NCBI GenBank assembly: GCA_013200995.1
Contig: CP053688.1
Coordinates: 2,356,001-2,420,000 of the forward strand
Source of the DNA: Arthrobacter citreus
GTDB lineage: Bacteria > Bacillota > Bacilli > Bacillales > Bacillaceae_G
Direction of reading: 5' to 3'
DNA: 64,000 nucleotides
Numbering within the stretch: position 1 is the first letter of the stretch; the number at the start of each line of letters is the position of its first letter. Below are positions 39,606 to 50,316 of this stretch, one piece after another. A program made the position numbers and the translations under genes. Under the pieces are notes generated by a model, which was given only the letters and a program-made list of their open reading frames with translations, was not told the DNA's origin and did no database searches.

Positions 39606-42600
39606 TTAGTTAACACCTAATGCACTTTTAACACTCTCTAAAGTTTGTCCTTTATATTTCTTTTTAGGTGTTGGCGCATAGTTAATCGTTGGATTTTGCA
39701 TTAAGTAGTTTTGTTCTACAAATGCTAGATCTTTTGCATCTACTACACCGTCAAAGTTAATATCTGCATCACGTTTATTTGTACCCCAGTAAGTTTGTAA
39801 GTAAAGTGCGTCCATTACGTCAATGACATCGTCTTTGTTAACATCTCCTGCGATTGCTGGATTTACCCCATATAATGCAAGATTTTGATTCGTCACTTTT
39901 CCATCTTCATGGAATCCGATTGTAAAGTCTTTGTGTACTGTAAAATGCCCTGGCACATTAAATTCAAGTTCATACTGATCATCCGTTAATGGTAATTGCA
40001 CGGTAAACGTAGACGATTTAGAAGGAACTACTCCCTCATAAACGGTTCCGTTTGCATTTGTTGCTTTGACTTTAATTCCAGCTTTTGAATAATCAAACGT
40101 TGTCCCTCCTAGTGGAGAACCAGCTGGGTTTAAGAATGCTTCTGCATTATTCAAACCACGAAGTAATGAACTTGTAGGTGCTCCATTATAGATGGATGGA
40201 TTTCCACTTACAACATTAGTTGTCGCATTATTACTATCGGTAACTAGAGTACTAATATGAGCCATCTGCATTACAGCAACTACCGTATAATCATTACTCA
40301 ATTTAAACGCCACATCCGCAAGTTTTAAATCACCTGATAATGGCGTAACACCATCTTTCGTCTTGATTGTAACTGTTGTTAAATAAGTGGTAACGCCAGC
40401 AATAGCCGGTTTATCTGTTATAGTCATGTCGACTTTATCTGCTATACTTGGATCTAATGTAATATTCATGGATGCTGCAGTAGATTCGTGATAGAATGTA
40501 TAAACTATTTGTTTGACATCCTTAGCTTTATTTAACATTAGCGTTGCAAGCGCTGTTTCTCCCGGATTTGCCGTACGTTTTTCAGGATTCATATAACCAT
40601 ACGTTACATCATCGCGTGTGACAAAAATTTCTCTACCTTCTTTAAATGTTTTATTTGTTGCCTTATCAATTGCATAGAAGCCAATTTCCATCGCTCTTGA
40701 TGCATTTGTTGGAATCGTCGCTGTAAATGTGCCATCAGGATTTACAGGTACCGCTACTTCGCTTCCTCCTAGATAATCTCGATAATAAACTTTTGTACTG
40801 CCTTGGTTAACGTTCATACCAAGTTTTTGCATTTCTTCTGTGTCTTTATCATAAACTGAACCAGTTATTGTGACACTTGTTTGACCACTTTTATATTCAA
40901 GAACATCCGGACTGTTAATCGTCATTTTTGGTGCAGAGTTATCAAAATAAATCGGTGCCTCTTGTGAGAATGTTTTACCTGCGTCATTTGTACCAATAAT
41001 TTTTATTTTGTAGTACCCTGGTTTCGCTAAATCTGGATTATACGCAAAAGGATGTTCATCATCACCTGTCGCTTTGTAGTATACACCGTCAAATGTATTA
41101 TTTAGTGTATATTGTATATTTTCATCCATTCCTAATCCATCAGCTGTACCGATATAGCCTAGCTCTTTACCTGTTTTCCCATCTTCAAGTATTATATCTA
41201 AAGTGCGCATATGTGATTTAAGACTCATCATCGCATTTGTATACACTAATTGCCCTGGATAAGCATAATCGAATACTTGTGTGAAAGCTTGTGGGGTCAT
41301 CGTAATCGGATTCATACCTTCTTCCACTGTTTTAATCGCGAAAGGTACTTGGTATGTTTCAGCTTGATTATCGTGGTTTGCATACGTTACAAATCCTTCG
41401 TAAATACCTAATCTAGCTGATTTTGGTACCGTAATTGCGACAGTTGATTTCTTTTTTGAATTCGCACCAACTTTGATAGATTTATCTGTTACAATTTGCA
41501 CGCCATTATCGTCTGCATCTAATGAACCACGGCGATCTTTTTGAAATGAAACTGTCACATCAAATGTTTTTGCTTGATTACTATTGTTATAGATATTAAG
41601 TGAGCGTTGATCACTAATATTTTTTCCAGCTGGTGCAAATACACCAAATGAAAGTGCACCTGTTAAGTCTTTAACTGTTTTAAGGTTTCCTTTTTTATCG
41701 ACGGTCCCCTTTGTTTCATCCACTACTTCAACTCTCGTTTTTGAATGGATTGCTTCATAAGGATCAACTTGTCCAGCCCCTGTTTCAAACACACTATATT
41801 CCCCATTTAATGAATCAGCAGTGTTCATTAATGTTTCTTTCACTTGAGCTGGTGTTAAGTTTGGATTTGCTTGTTTTAGTAAAGCTGCAACACCGGCAAC
41901 GTTTGGAGAAGCCATTGATGTACCAGATAAATTATCGTAGGCATACTGATAATTTCCAATTTGTTCTGCGCCGTGCATATATGATGGAACCGTTGAGAAT
42001 ACCGCCACACCTGGTGCTGTTACTTCAGGTTTAATATCATATGTGATACGAGCTGGTCCACGTGAACTGAATGATGCTAATTTATTCCCCTCGTCCGTTA
42101 CTTGTCCTACTTCATCAAATGAGAATGTTGGCGTACCTGTACCAAGTTTGGCAATCAGGTCGTTTCCTTGCTCATATGACATAGAGAAAGTAGGAATCAT
42201 TCCATAGCCTGCACCTAAGTAGGAAGGAATAAATCCTTCACCAGCTATATTATCAGCCATCAGTACTGCTGCGGCACCATGTTTTTGGGCAATGGTAATT
42301 TTATCAATCAGTGCATTTGATCCTCTTTTAACGAGTACAATTTTACCTGTCACATCGATATTTTTATAATCAGTATCTGCACCGTAATTCGGTACTAAAA
42401 CGATTGGTAAATTTTTACCTTTTAAACTATTAACATTATCACTAAAACCTTTACCTAATAATTTTAAATCAGCACTTACATCAGACGTTCCATGTAATGT
42501 ACCTTTTGATGTTTCAATTACAGTTTTCGTATCGTTTGCACCAACTGTAATTGCTAATGCTGCAGCTCCTGGAGCACCTAATGTATACATGCCATTCCCC

Positions 42601-43790
42601 GAGTTGCCTGCCGATACTACAGCTGTTACCCCTGAAAGGACTGCATTATTTACTGCAAGACTTTCAACATTTTGCGGATCATTTGTACTAGCGCCTAGTG
42701 ATAAGTTAATAACATCCATCCCATCAGCTACAGCCTTATCAATACCGCCTAACACATTTTCCGTTGTACCAGAACCAAATTTCCCTAATACACGGTATAC
42801 ATATAAATCAGCATCAGGTGCAACCCCAGTTACTGCGTAATCCGTATTATTTTTACCGCGTCCAGCAATGATGCCTGATACATGTGTTCCATGTTCTGTA
42901 TAGTAAGTTGATCCAGTAAGTGGATCCTTTTCTGCTAGACCTGATTTTTTCCAGTCATCATAAGTTGTTTCCATTGGATCTGCATCATTGTCGACAAAGT
43001 CCCAACCCTTTACCGAACTTGGGCTAATTGATTTTGGATCAACGCCATTTTGAGCTCGATATCCTTTATATGCATCTGTTAAATCCGGGTGATTATAATC
43101 GATACCTGTATCGATAACACCTACTTTAACGCCTTTACCTGTGTATCCTTCTGCGTGTAATTTGCTTACGCCAGGGAATACTTCTGTTTCCATTTTCTTA
43201 GTCGTATCTTGAGAATCCCCAGCACTTTTAGTTGCATTTGGTGGCTCAACTTGAATCTTATTATTTGGCCAAACTGCTTTAACAACCTTTGAGTTTAATA
43301 GAGATTTAACTTTATTCGCTGGTAAGTCTATTGCTACACCATTTAACGTATTTTTGTATGTACGTTTAATTTGATAAAGATTCTTATCTTCTTTTAAATC
43401 ATCTTTAAAAATTGTTTGTAGATCAGTTTTAAATGTTTCTTGAGCATTGTCTGCCTTTTGTTCTGCATCGTCAAGAGATAGTCTATTGCCATCCACAGCT
43501 TCCTCTAATACTGCTACTTTTGCTGGTTGCTCCTTAAACTCGACAATTACTGATAGATTTTTAGAACTTTGTAAATCGACTGAAGAAGGTAACTGTAAGC
43601 CTTCTTGACTAGTAACCTCTATTTTCTTTAAAGCTTCTCGTTGCTCAGGCGTTAACTTTGATAACACATCTTCAATTGAAGATTGCGCCGCAGCCTTTAC
43701 AATAGACTGATGATGAGTTACTGGAAATGCATTGAATAATACACCAGTACTTAATGTCAAAACTGCCGTACTTTTAATTAAACGATTCAA
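39606..43790 (-). CDS. Protease E: Vpr-like S8 protease with cohesin-like and dockerin domains
   Basis: A 1394-residue protease paired with F. Signal peptide 1-34, I9-like propeptide, catalytic Asp227, His303 and Ser625 (LSGTSMASPNVAG; Ser replaces the usual Thr). About 20 extra residues (YKGYRAQNGVDPKSISPSSV) follow the Asp motif, absent in A-D. A PA insert, Fn3-like domain, Ig-like domain (VTITGSVYDKDTEEM), cohesin-like domain (from about NPGETALATLML) and dockerin 1315-1366 follow. I place the start at a TTG (43790): it aligns with the ATG of A and F and has GGGGGA upstream, whereas the ATG at 43811 precedes the binding site. Confidence 0.94.
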   Translation of the reverse strand: MNRLIKSTAVLTLSTGVLFNAFPVTHHQSIVKAAAQSSIEDVLSKLTPEQREALKKIEVTSQEGLQLPSSVDLQSSKNLSVIVEFKEQPAKVAVLEEAVDGNRLSLDDAEQKADNAQETFKTDLQTIFKDDLKEDKNLYQIKRTYKNTLNGVAIDLPANKVKSLLNSKVVKAVWPNNKIQVEPPNATKSAGDSQDTTKKMETEVFPGVSKLHAEGYTGKGVKVGVIDTGIDYNHPDLTDAYKGYRAQNGVDPKSISPSSVKGWDFVDNDADPMETTYDDWKKSGLAEKDPLTGSTYYTEHGTHVSGIIAGRGKNNTDYAVTGVAPDADLYVYRVLGKFGSGTTENVLGGIDKAVADGMDVINLSLGASTNDPQNVESLAVNNAVLSGVTAVVSAGNSGNGMYTLGAPGAAALAITVGANDTKTVIETSKGTLHGTSDVSADLKLLGKGFSDNVNSLKGKNLPIVLVPNYGADTDYKNIDVTGKIVLVKRGSNALIDKITIAQKHGAAAVLMADNIAGEGFIPSYLGAGYGMIPTFSMSYEQGNDLIAKLGTGTPTFSFDEVGQVTDEGNKLASFSSRGPARITYDIKPEVTAPGVAVFSTVPSYMHGAEQIGNYQYAYDNLSGTSMASPNVAGVAALLKQANPNLTPAQVKETLMNTADSLNGEYSVFETGAGQVDPYEAIHSKTRVEVVDETKGTVDKKGNLKTVKDLTGALSFGVFAPAGKNISDQRSLNIYNNSNQAKTFDVTVSFQKDRRGSLDADDNGVQIVTDKSIKVGANSKKKSTVAITVPKSARLGIYEGFVTYANHDNQAETYQVPFAIKTVEEGMNPITMTPQAFTQVFDYAYPGQLVYTNAMMSLKSHMRTLDIILEDGKTGKELGYIGTADGLGMDENIQYTLNNTFDGVYYKATGDDEHPFAYNPDLAKPGYYKIKIIGTNDAGKTFSQEAPIYFDNSAPKMTINSPDVLEYKSGQTSVTITGSVYDKDTEEMQKLGMNVNQGSTKVYYRDYLGGSEVAVPVNPDGTFTATIPTNASRAMEIGFYAIDKATNKTFKEGREIFVTRDDVTYGYMNPEKRTANPGETALATLMLNKAKDVKQIVYTFYHESTAASMNITLDPSIADKVDMTITDKPAIAGVTTYLTTVTIKTKDGVTPLSGDLKLADVAFKLSNDYTVVAVMQMAHISTLVTDSNNATTNVVSGNPSIYNGAPTSSLLRGLNNAEAFLNPAGSPLGGTTFDYSKAGIKVKATNANGTVYEGVVPSKSSTFTVQLPLTDDQYELEFNVPGHFTVHKDFTIGFHEDGKVTNQNLALYGVNPAIAGDVNKDDVIDVMDALYLQTYWGTNKRDADINFDGVVDAKDLAFVEQNYLMQNPTINYAPTPKKKYKGQTLESVKSALGVN

Positions 43791-43833
43791 CTTGTTATAT
43801 CCCCCATTCAAATATGTTTTCTGTTACTTTCTA

Positions 43834-43839
43834 ATTATA
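43834..43839 (-). promoter_or_regulatory. -10 box of protease E
   Basis: TATAAT 44 bp upstream of the TTG start, in the context AAACTTTCAATATAATTAG, which is related to the A and F promoters (AAACTTTnCGTATAATCT). Confidence 0.45.
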
Positions 43840-43963
43840 TTGAAAGTTTATAATTTTTAGATTCCAACATTTTTCACCAACATTTCATTATTTACCAACA
43901 GTTTTCGACAAGTTTCTTCTATTCGATTCTTTTTTCATCACTCTAAATTGTTCCTTTTTGACT

Positions 43964-43993
43964 AAAAAAAAGACTTCGGTTTATACCGAAGTC
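43964..43993 (-). terminator. Terminator of protease F
   Basis: GACTTCGGT (43972-43980) pairs perfectly with ACCGAAGTC (43985-43993) across TTAT; the minus-strand product ends in a run of eight T's. Confidence 0.88.
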
Positions 43994-44027
43994 CATTAAA
44001 CTAACTCATAAACTATTAATTTATATT

Positions 44028-47000
44028 TTAGTTAACACCTAATGCACTCTTAACCGTTTCAAGAGTTTGTGATTTGTATTTCTTCTTAGGTGTCGGTGCA
44101 TAGTTAATTGTTGGATTTTGCATTAAATAGTTTTCTTCTACAAACGCTAGATCTTTTTCATCTACTACACCATCATTGTTAATATCTGCATCACGTTTAT
44201 TTGTACCCCAATAAGTTTGTAAGTATAATGCATCCATTACGTCGATGACATCATCTTTGTTTACATCACCAGCAATTGCCGTATTTAATTTTAAGTTAAG
44301 ATGTTGATTCGTCACTTTTCCATCTTCATGGAATCCGATTGTAAAGTCTTTATGCACTGTAAAATGACCAGGTATATTTAATTCTAACTGATAAGTATCA
44401 TCCGATAATGGTAAATTCGGTACTTGATATTTACCTTTAGAAGTAGTGATTCCTTCGTACACTTTACCGTTAGCAGCTGTCGCTTTAACTTTTACGCCTA
44501 GTTTAGAATAATCAAACGAACCAAGTACACCTCCCTCTGGAGCTAAGAACGGTTCTGCCAATAGAGTGCCATCAAGTAAAGAAGTAGTTGGTTGCATATA
44601 AGTAATAGATGGATTTCCAGATGGAACAGTTTTTGTTGTACCAGTACTATCCTTTACTTTAACACTATAAAGATTTGTTGGGTAAATAACAGCACCCGCT
44701 GAATAATCATTACTCATTTTAAATCCGACATCTGCAAGATTTAAATTTCCTGATAATGGGGCAACTCCATCATTTGCTGTTACTGTTACTGTACCTGCAT
44801 AAGTAGTTCCACCCAACTTTGTATCTTCCACTTTTACATCCACTTTATCCGCAACACTTGGATTTGGTTTTACATTCATAGTCGCAATGGATTTATCGTA
44901 TTGGAATGTATATACTACTTGTTTTACATCACTAGCATTTTTTAACATTAAAGTAGCATTCGCTGTTTCGCCCATTTTTGCCGTACGTTTTTCTGGGTTC
45001 ATAAAGCCATACGTTAAGTCATCACGTGTAACAAAAATATCTCTACCTTCTTTAAAGGTTTTGTTTGATGCCGCATCCATTGCATAGAATACAAGTTCCA
45101 TCGGTTTTGTTGCATTTGTTGGAATTGTCGCTGTAAATGTTCCGTCAGAATTTACAGGTACAGACACGGCTCTTCCACCGTTTAAATAGTCTTGATAATA
45201 CACTGTTGTACTACCTTGATTAAAGTTCATGCCAAGTTTTTGCATTTCTTCCGTTTCTTTATCGTAAACTGAACCAGTTATTGTCACACTTGTTTGACCA
45301 TTTTTATATTCAACAACATCCGGACTGTTAATTGTCATTTTTGGTGCCGTATTATCAAAGTAGAACGGTGCTTCTTGCGTAAATGTTTTTCCAGCGTCAT
45401 TTTTGCCAACTAACTTAATCTTATAATAACCTGGTTTTGCTAAATCAGAATCATACGCAAATGGATGCTCATCATCGCCAGTTGCTTTATAATAATATCC
45501 ATTAAATACTCTCGCTGATAAAGCAACATTCTCCTTCATTCGCAGGCCATCTAACGTCCCTACATAGCCTAATTCTTCGCCTGTTTTCCCATCTTCTAAG
45601 ATGACATCAATTGTGCTTAAGTTTGCTTTCAGACTAAATTGCGCGTTTGTATAAATTAATTGACCTGCATAAGCTGAATCAAATACTTGCGTAAAGGCTT
45701 GTGGACTCATCGTTACTGGATTTATTCCTTCTTCCACCGTTTTAATTCCGAAAGGCACTTGGAATGTTTCTTCTGAATTATTATGATTTGTATACGTTAC
45801 AAATCCTTCATAAATGCCTAATTTTGCTGATTTTGGAACTGTAATTGCAACTGTTGATTTCTTTTTCGCGTTTGCACCAACTTTAATCGACTTATCTGTC
45901 ACTACCATAACGCCATTGTCGTCAGCATCTAATGAACCACGACGGTCTGCTTGATAGGAAACAGTCACATCATATGTTTTTGCTTGATTGCTATTGTTAT
46001 AGATGTTCAGCGTGCGTTGTTCGCTAATATTTTTTCCTTCTGGAGCATGCGAACCAAATGAAAGTGCACCTGTTAAATCTTTTACCGTTGTTAAATTACC
46101 TTTTTTATCGTATGTTCCTTTAGTTTCATCGACTACTTCAATTCTTGTTTTTGAATGGATTGCTTCGTAAGGATCAACTTGGCCTGCACCAGATTCAAAT
46201 ACACTATAGTCACCATTTAGTGGATCTGCAGTATTCATTAATGTTTCTTTAATTTGTGCTGGTGTTAAGTTTGGATTTGCTTGTTTTAATAATGCTGCCA
46301 CACCCGCTACGTTCGGTGTAGCCATTGATGTACCTGATAAATTCTCATAAGCATAGTCATATTTTCCAATTTGATCTGCTCCATGCATATAAGAAGGTAC
46401 GGTTGAAAATACTGCAACACCCGGTGCTGTTACTTCAGGCTTAATATCATAATTAATACGAGAAGGCCCACGTGAACTGAATGCCGCTAACTTACTACCT
46501 TCATCCGTTACTTGTCCGATTTCATCAAATGAGAAGGTTGGATTAGCCGTACCAAGTTTTGCGACTAATGCTGCCCCTTGTTCATATGACATTGAGAATG
46601 CAGGAATAAATCCATAACCTTTACCTAAGTACGACGGCACAAACCCTTCGCCAGGTACGTTATCTATCAGAATAACTGCAGCTGCGCCATGCTTTTGAGC
46701 AATTGTAATTTTATCATTCAGTGATACTGATCCTCTATTTACTAATGCAATCTTTCCATTCACATCAATATTTTTATAATCAGAATCTGCACCTACACTT
46801 GGTACTAAAACGATTGGTAAATTTTTGCCTTTTAAGCTTGATACATTATCTTCAAAGCCTTTTCCAAATAATTTTAAATCTGCCGTTACATCTTCTGTTC
46901 CATGTAGTGTACCTTTTGATGTTTCAATCACAGTTTTCGTATCATTCGCACCAACTGTAATAGGCAATGCTGCTGCCCCTGGTGATCCTAACGTATCCAT

Positions 47001-48191
47001 ACCATCTCCTGCGTTACCTGCTGCTACAACAGCCGTTACACCTGAAAGGACTGCATTATTTAACGCAAGACTCTCAATATTTTCTGGATCATTAATGCTT
47101 GATCCAAGTGATAAATTGATGACGTCCATGCCGTCAGATATCGCTTTATCAATACCACCTAAAACAGCTTCAGTTGATCCCGATCCATATCTTCCTAGTA
47201 CACGATAAACATATAAATCAGCCTCTGGTGCAACTCCAGTTACTGCGTAATCAGTATTATTTTTACCTCGACCAGCAATAATTCCAGATACATGTGTTCC
47301 ATGTTCTGTGTAGAATGCTTCACCAGTAAGTGGATCCTTTTCAGCTAATCCTGATTTTTTCCAATCATCATATGTTGTCTCCATTGGGTCCGCATCGTTG
47401 TCAACAAAATCCCAACCTTTTACTGAGCTTGGATTAATTGTTTTCGGATCAACACCAGGTTGCGCACGATACCCTTTATATGCATCTGTTAAATCTGGGT
47501 GATTATAATCGATTCCTGTATCGATAACCCCTACTTTAACGCCTTTTCCTGTAAATCCTTCTGCATGTAATTTACTTACTCCAGGAAACACTTCTGTTTC
47601 CATTTTCGTAGTTGAACCTTGTGCACTTTGAGCTATTTTTTCTGGCTCAACTTTAATCACATTATTAGGCCAAACGGCTTTAACAGCCTTTGAATTTAAT
47701 AAAGACTTAACTTTATTCGCTGGTAAGTCGATCGCTACACCGTTTAACGTGTTTTTGTACGTTCGCTTAATTTTATAAAGATTCTTATTTTCTTTTAAAT
47801 CGTCTTTATAAATTGTTTGTAAATCTGATTTAAAAGTTTCTTGCGCATCATCTGCTTTTTGTTTTGCATCGGCTAGCGATTCACTATTGCCATTGACTGC
47901 TTCTTCTAAAACAGCTACTTTTGCTGGCTTGTCTTTCAATTCAACGATGACTGATAAGTTTTTAGTGCTGTTTAAATCAACTGAAGTAGGTAACTGTAAT
48001 CCTTCTTGACTAGTAACCTCTATTTTTTTTAAAGCTTCACGTTGTTCTGACGTAAGTTTTGAAAGCACTTCTTCAATAGTAGATTGTGCTGCAGCTTTTG
48101 CAATTGGCTGGTGTTGTGTGATTGGAAATGCATTAAATAAAACACCAGTACTTAAAGCCAAAACTGCAGTACTTTTGATTAAACGTTTCAT
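44028..48191 (-). CDS. Protease F: Vpr-like S8 protease with cohesin-like and dockerin domains
   Basis: A 1387-residue sister of E. Signal peptide 1-34 (PIAKAAAQ), propeptide, catalytic Asp224, His300 and Ser622, the same insertion after the Asp motif (YRAQPGVDPKTINPSSV), PA insert, Fn3/Ig-like domains, cohesin-like domain (from about KMGETANATLMLK), dockerin 1308-1359 and tail YKSQTLETVKSALGVN. The second dockerin loop reads DINNDGVVDEKD, with small changes from the array consensus but all calcium ligands kept. The ATG at 48191 is preceded by GGGGGAGAAG; an in-frame ATG six codons earlier lies before that site. Its 5' region is the one shared with A. Confidence 0.95.
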   Translation of the reverse strand: MKRLIKSTAVLALSTGVLFNAFPITQHQPIAKAAAQSTIEEVLSKLTSEQREALKKIEVTSQEGLQLPTSVDLNSTKNLSVIVELKDKPAKVAVLEEAVNGNSESLADAKQKADDAQETFKSDLQTIYKDDLKENKNLYKIKRTYKNTLNGVAIDLPANKVKSLLNSKAVKAVWPNNVIKVEPEKIAQSAQGSTTKMETEVFPGVSKLHAEGFTGKGVKVGVIDTGIDYNHPDLTDAYKGYRAQPGVDPKTINPSSVKGWDFVDNDADPMETTYDDWKKSGLAEKDPLTGEAFYTEHGTHVSGIIAGRGKNNTDYAVTGVAPEADLYVYRVLGRYGSGSTEAVLGGIDKAISDGMDVINLSLGSSINDPENIESLALNNAVLSGVTAVVAAGNAGDGMDTLGSPGAAALPITVGANDTKTVIETSKGTLHGTEDVTADLKLFGKGFEDNVSSLKGKNLPIVLVPSVGADSDYKNIDVNGKIALVNRGSVSLNDKITIAQKHGAAAVILIDNVPGEGFVPSYLGKGYGFIPAFSMSYEQGAALVAKLGTANPTFSFDEIGQVTDEGSKLAAFSSRGPSRINYDIKPEVTAPGVAVFSTVPSYMHGADQIGKYDYAYENLSGTSMATPNVAGVAALLKQANPNLTPAQIKETLMNTADPLNGDYSVFESGAGQVDPYEAIHSKTRIEVVDETKGTYDKKGNLTTVKDLTGALSFGSHAPEGKNISEQRTLNIYNNSNQAKTYDVTVSYQADRRGSLDADDNGVMVVTDKSIKVGANAKKKSTVAITVPKSAKLGIYEGFVTYTNHNNSEETFQVPFGIKTVEEGINPVTMSPQAFTQVFDSAYAGQLIYTNAQFSLKANLSTIDVILEDGKTGEELGYVGTLDGLRMKENVALSARVFNGYYYKATGDDEHPFAYDSDLAKPGYYKIKLVGKNDAGKTFTQEAPFYFDNTAPKMTINSPDVVEYKNGQTSVTITGSVYDKETEEMQKLGMNFNQGSTTVYYQDYLNGGRAVSVPVNSDGTFTATIPTNATKPMELVFYAMDAASNKTFKEGRDIFVTRDDLTYGFMNPEKRTAKMGETANATLMLKNASDVKQVVYTFQYDKSIATMNVKPNPSVADKVDVKVEDTKLGGTTYAGTVTVTANDGVAPLSGNLNLADVGFKMSNDYSAGAVIYPTNLYSVKVKDSTGTTKTVPSGNPSITYMQPTTSLLDGTLLAEPFLAPEGGVLGSFDYSKLGVKVKATAANGKVYEGITTSKGKYQVPNLPLSDDTYQLELNIPGHFTVHKDFTIGFHEDGKVTNQHLNLKLNTAIAGDVNKDDVIDVMDALYLQTYWGTNKRDADINNDGVVDEKDLAFVEENYLMQNPTINYAPTPKKKYKSQTLETVKSALGVN

Positions 48192-48233
48192 CCTGTTCTT
48201 CTCCCCCATTTTTTGTTTTTTCTTTCTATTTAG

Positions 48234-48239
48234 ATTATA
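48234..48239 (-). promoter_or_regulatory. -10 box of protease F
   Basis: TATAAT 43 bp upstream of the ATG within AAACTTTCCGTATAATCT, almost the same as upstream of A. The remaining spacer to 48625 shows no gene. Confidence 0.45.
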
Positions 48240-48625
48240 CGGAAAGTTTACACTTTCGAAATTTTGACAAATTCCACAAAACTAAACATTCTATCGATAA
48301 AATTCGACAAAAAACGAGCGTGTTACTTCATATGTTCATTTAATTTATAATCTGTATCTTTCTTTCCTTCTAATTCTTTATTCTTCCTATGATTTCAGTT
48401 CATACTTTTTAGGTTTTCTACTAAAACATTGAATAATTGGCGTTTTATGGTCAGAATAAATGTCGTTTAGTGCAAAAAAAATTAACTTCCATACCATTTT
48501 TTTCCTTGGTATAATCAAGTTTTATACTATTCATTTTTTGTGAATCGTTTATCATAAACATTTTTTTAAAATACTTATGAGTGATATCAATAAACTAACG
48601 AGCTATATATCAACCTAGCTTGAGC

Positions 48626-48665
48626 AAAAATAAAACGGTAATCCAATAAAAGATTACCGTTTTTC
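48626..48665 (-). terminator. Protease-type terminator left behind by a lost copy
   Basis: AAAACGGTAATC (48632-48643) pairs with GATTACCGTTTT (48652-48663). It is the B/D-type hairpin, found here without an intact protease. Confidence 0.75.
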
Positions 48666-48693
48666 CTAATACTTTCACTTTATTATTTTAAAC

Positions 48694-48762
48694 TTAGTGT
48701 CTGTGAACATTATCTAACACTTCAACTTTGTATTTCGTACTTGATTTTAAATCATTGTCAAA
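48694..48762 (-). pseudogene. C-terminal scar of a deleted tenth protease
   Basis: Twenty-two codons before a TAA read FDNDLKSSTKYKVEVLDNV and onward, matching the tail of protease A (DNSPKAKTKYKGQTLDDV) at most positions and at the DNA level (shared CTTTGTATTTCGT). It is followed at the right distance by a B/D-type terminator. Upstream a TAG breaks the frame and homology ends, so the dockerin and everything before it are gone. The 476-aa regulator begins its 3' end 76 bp away. Confidence 0.7.
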
Positions 48763-48837
48763 CTAAATCGACATTATATGGGTTACAATTCTATTTGGGC
48801 CTCTTTGTTATACGGAACCATTACCAGTCGTACTATA

Positions 48838-50268
48838 TTACTGAGTGATCCCATCCCACCAATAAAAATTTGAAATCTCATTGTAAGCAAAAACACTTTC
48901 ATTTAAAGACTCGCGGGCTAGATCACTTTTGCTTTCTTCCCAAATGTTATGACTGTAATCAGATTTTTCAATCGTTTCGAAGTTACTATCATTTTTATTT
49001 GAATACATAGTAGAATACTTTTTATTTTCTGAGTTTAAAAGCTTCATATATTTTTCTTCTAATTCTCTATTAAAAAATCTTCGGTAATTCCAAATTGCCA
49101 AGAGACATTTTCGAAATTCCTCACGATTCTCAGCATTCTTCAGTTTTAAAGCCAGTTTTAATAATTCTTCTATCCCTAAATGGGTATTATTTGTTTCACA
49201 TTTTAATATTCCAATCGCATACCTATATTCTAAATAAAGATGTTGAATAAATAAATTAGAAGAGCTACTCATTGCTTCAATTTTATCTTGATGCTTTTCA
49301 ATAAAGATTTCTGCATCTTTGAATCTCCCTAATTTTACATAGCATTCAATAATCCTTGGAATTCCAATAAAAAAGTCATCACGTTTAATTAACCAATTAT
49401 AATAGGAATCAATAACATCTAGGTTTCCAAAATCTATATGTGCAACATATCGATTTCCAGCAGCAATTTCTGCATAATGATCATTTATTTTACTATATGT
49501 TTCAATTTTATTTAAAACATCTTCTAAATTGCCACCTAATCTAGTTAATGCAAATGCTTGATACATTAAACTACGTCCCAAATAATCTTCATTTTTTGTG
49601 ATCTTTTCTAATTTTTTAGCATAATGTAAAACCTCATCCCACTCCCTTAAAAAATAATAGGAAGCTGTAATCCATAAGATGGTTAATTCTTGAAATTTAT
49701 CTGGCATATACGAAATATACTCTAATACATGAACCAAATGTGAATTCCCTTTGTTGGATGGAATGGTCATATAAAACTTTCTAAAATAACTTATCGCCAC
49801 TTCTTCAGTTGCTGAATGTGGCATATATTTAATGACCATTTCATATAGAGGTAATGCCTCCCTTTCTTTCCCTTCTAAAAAAAGCTGTTCTGCAATCGAA
49901 AATAAATTTTGAAAGTATTTAGTACGAATTGCTTTTGATTTTTCTTTTATCATGACTGATAAAATATAGGATAACTCCGATTTAAATCCATACTTAGCAC
50001 ATTGATAAATCAGTGAACTACTTCTTCTTTTATCTAAAAGATGTCTTTCATTAAAGCATAGGTTCAAATACATTTTATAAAATGCCCCTTTAGGAAGTTG
50101 GAAAGCTTCAGTTATGGCATCCAAATTATGTAAAGAAATATGTATTTTATTATTAAATATTTTACTGATATCGGTATAATGTATATCTGATTTTTTTGAT
50201 AAGATTCTAAAGTTCCATTTATTTCTATTCAACAACTTGGTAAATTCATTAAGTAGAATATCATTCAT
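48838..50268 (-). CDS. HTH-TPR regulatory protein
   Basis: A 476-residue protein with an N-terminal Cro/CI-like helix-turn-helix (about 5-62: WNFRILSKKSDIHYTDISKI onward) and a long all-helical region of TPR-like repeats (about 100-410), then a Ser/Asn-rich tail ending YWWDGITQ. No signal peptide. It is diverged from the RNPP-like gene at 50835 across a 560-bp spacer. The architecture suits a peptide- or protein-responsive regulator; I cannot assign it to a named family. Inserted between protease blocks, it may control them, which is inference. ATG behind GGGATGGGGG. Confidence 0.7.
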   Translation of the reverse strand: MNDILLNEFTKLLNRNKWNFRILSKKSDIHYTDISKIFNNKIHISLHNLDAITEAFQLPKGAFYKMYLNLCFNERHLLDKRRSSSLIYQCAKYGFKSELSYILSVMIKEKSKAIRTKYFQNLFSIAEQLFLEGKEREALPLYEMVIKYMPHSATEEVAISYFRKFYMTIPSNKGNSHLVHVLEYISYMPDKFQELTILWITASYYFLREWDEVLHYAKKLEKITKNEDYLGRSLMYQAFALTRLGGNLEDVLNKIETYSKINDHYAEIAAGNRYVAHIDFGNLDVIDSYYNWLIKRDDFFIGIPRIIECYVKLGRFKDAEIFIEKHQDKIEAMSSSSNLFIQHLYLEYRYAIGILKCETNNTHLGIEELLKLALKLKNAENREEFRKCLLAIWNYRRFFNRELEEKYMKLLNSENKKYSTMYSNKNDSNFETIEKSDYSHNIWEESKSDLARESLNESVFAYNEISNFYWWDGITQ

Positions 50269-50316
50269 TTTGGACCCCCATCCCTTTAAATGACGATTTA
50301 TAACATATTAATAATA

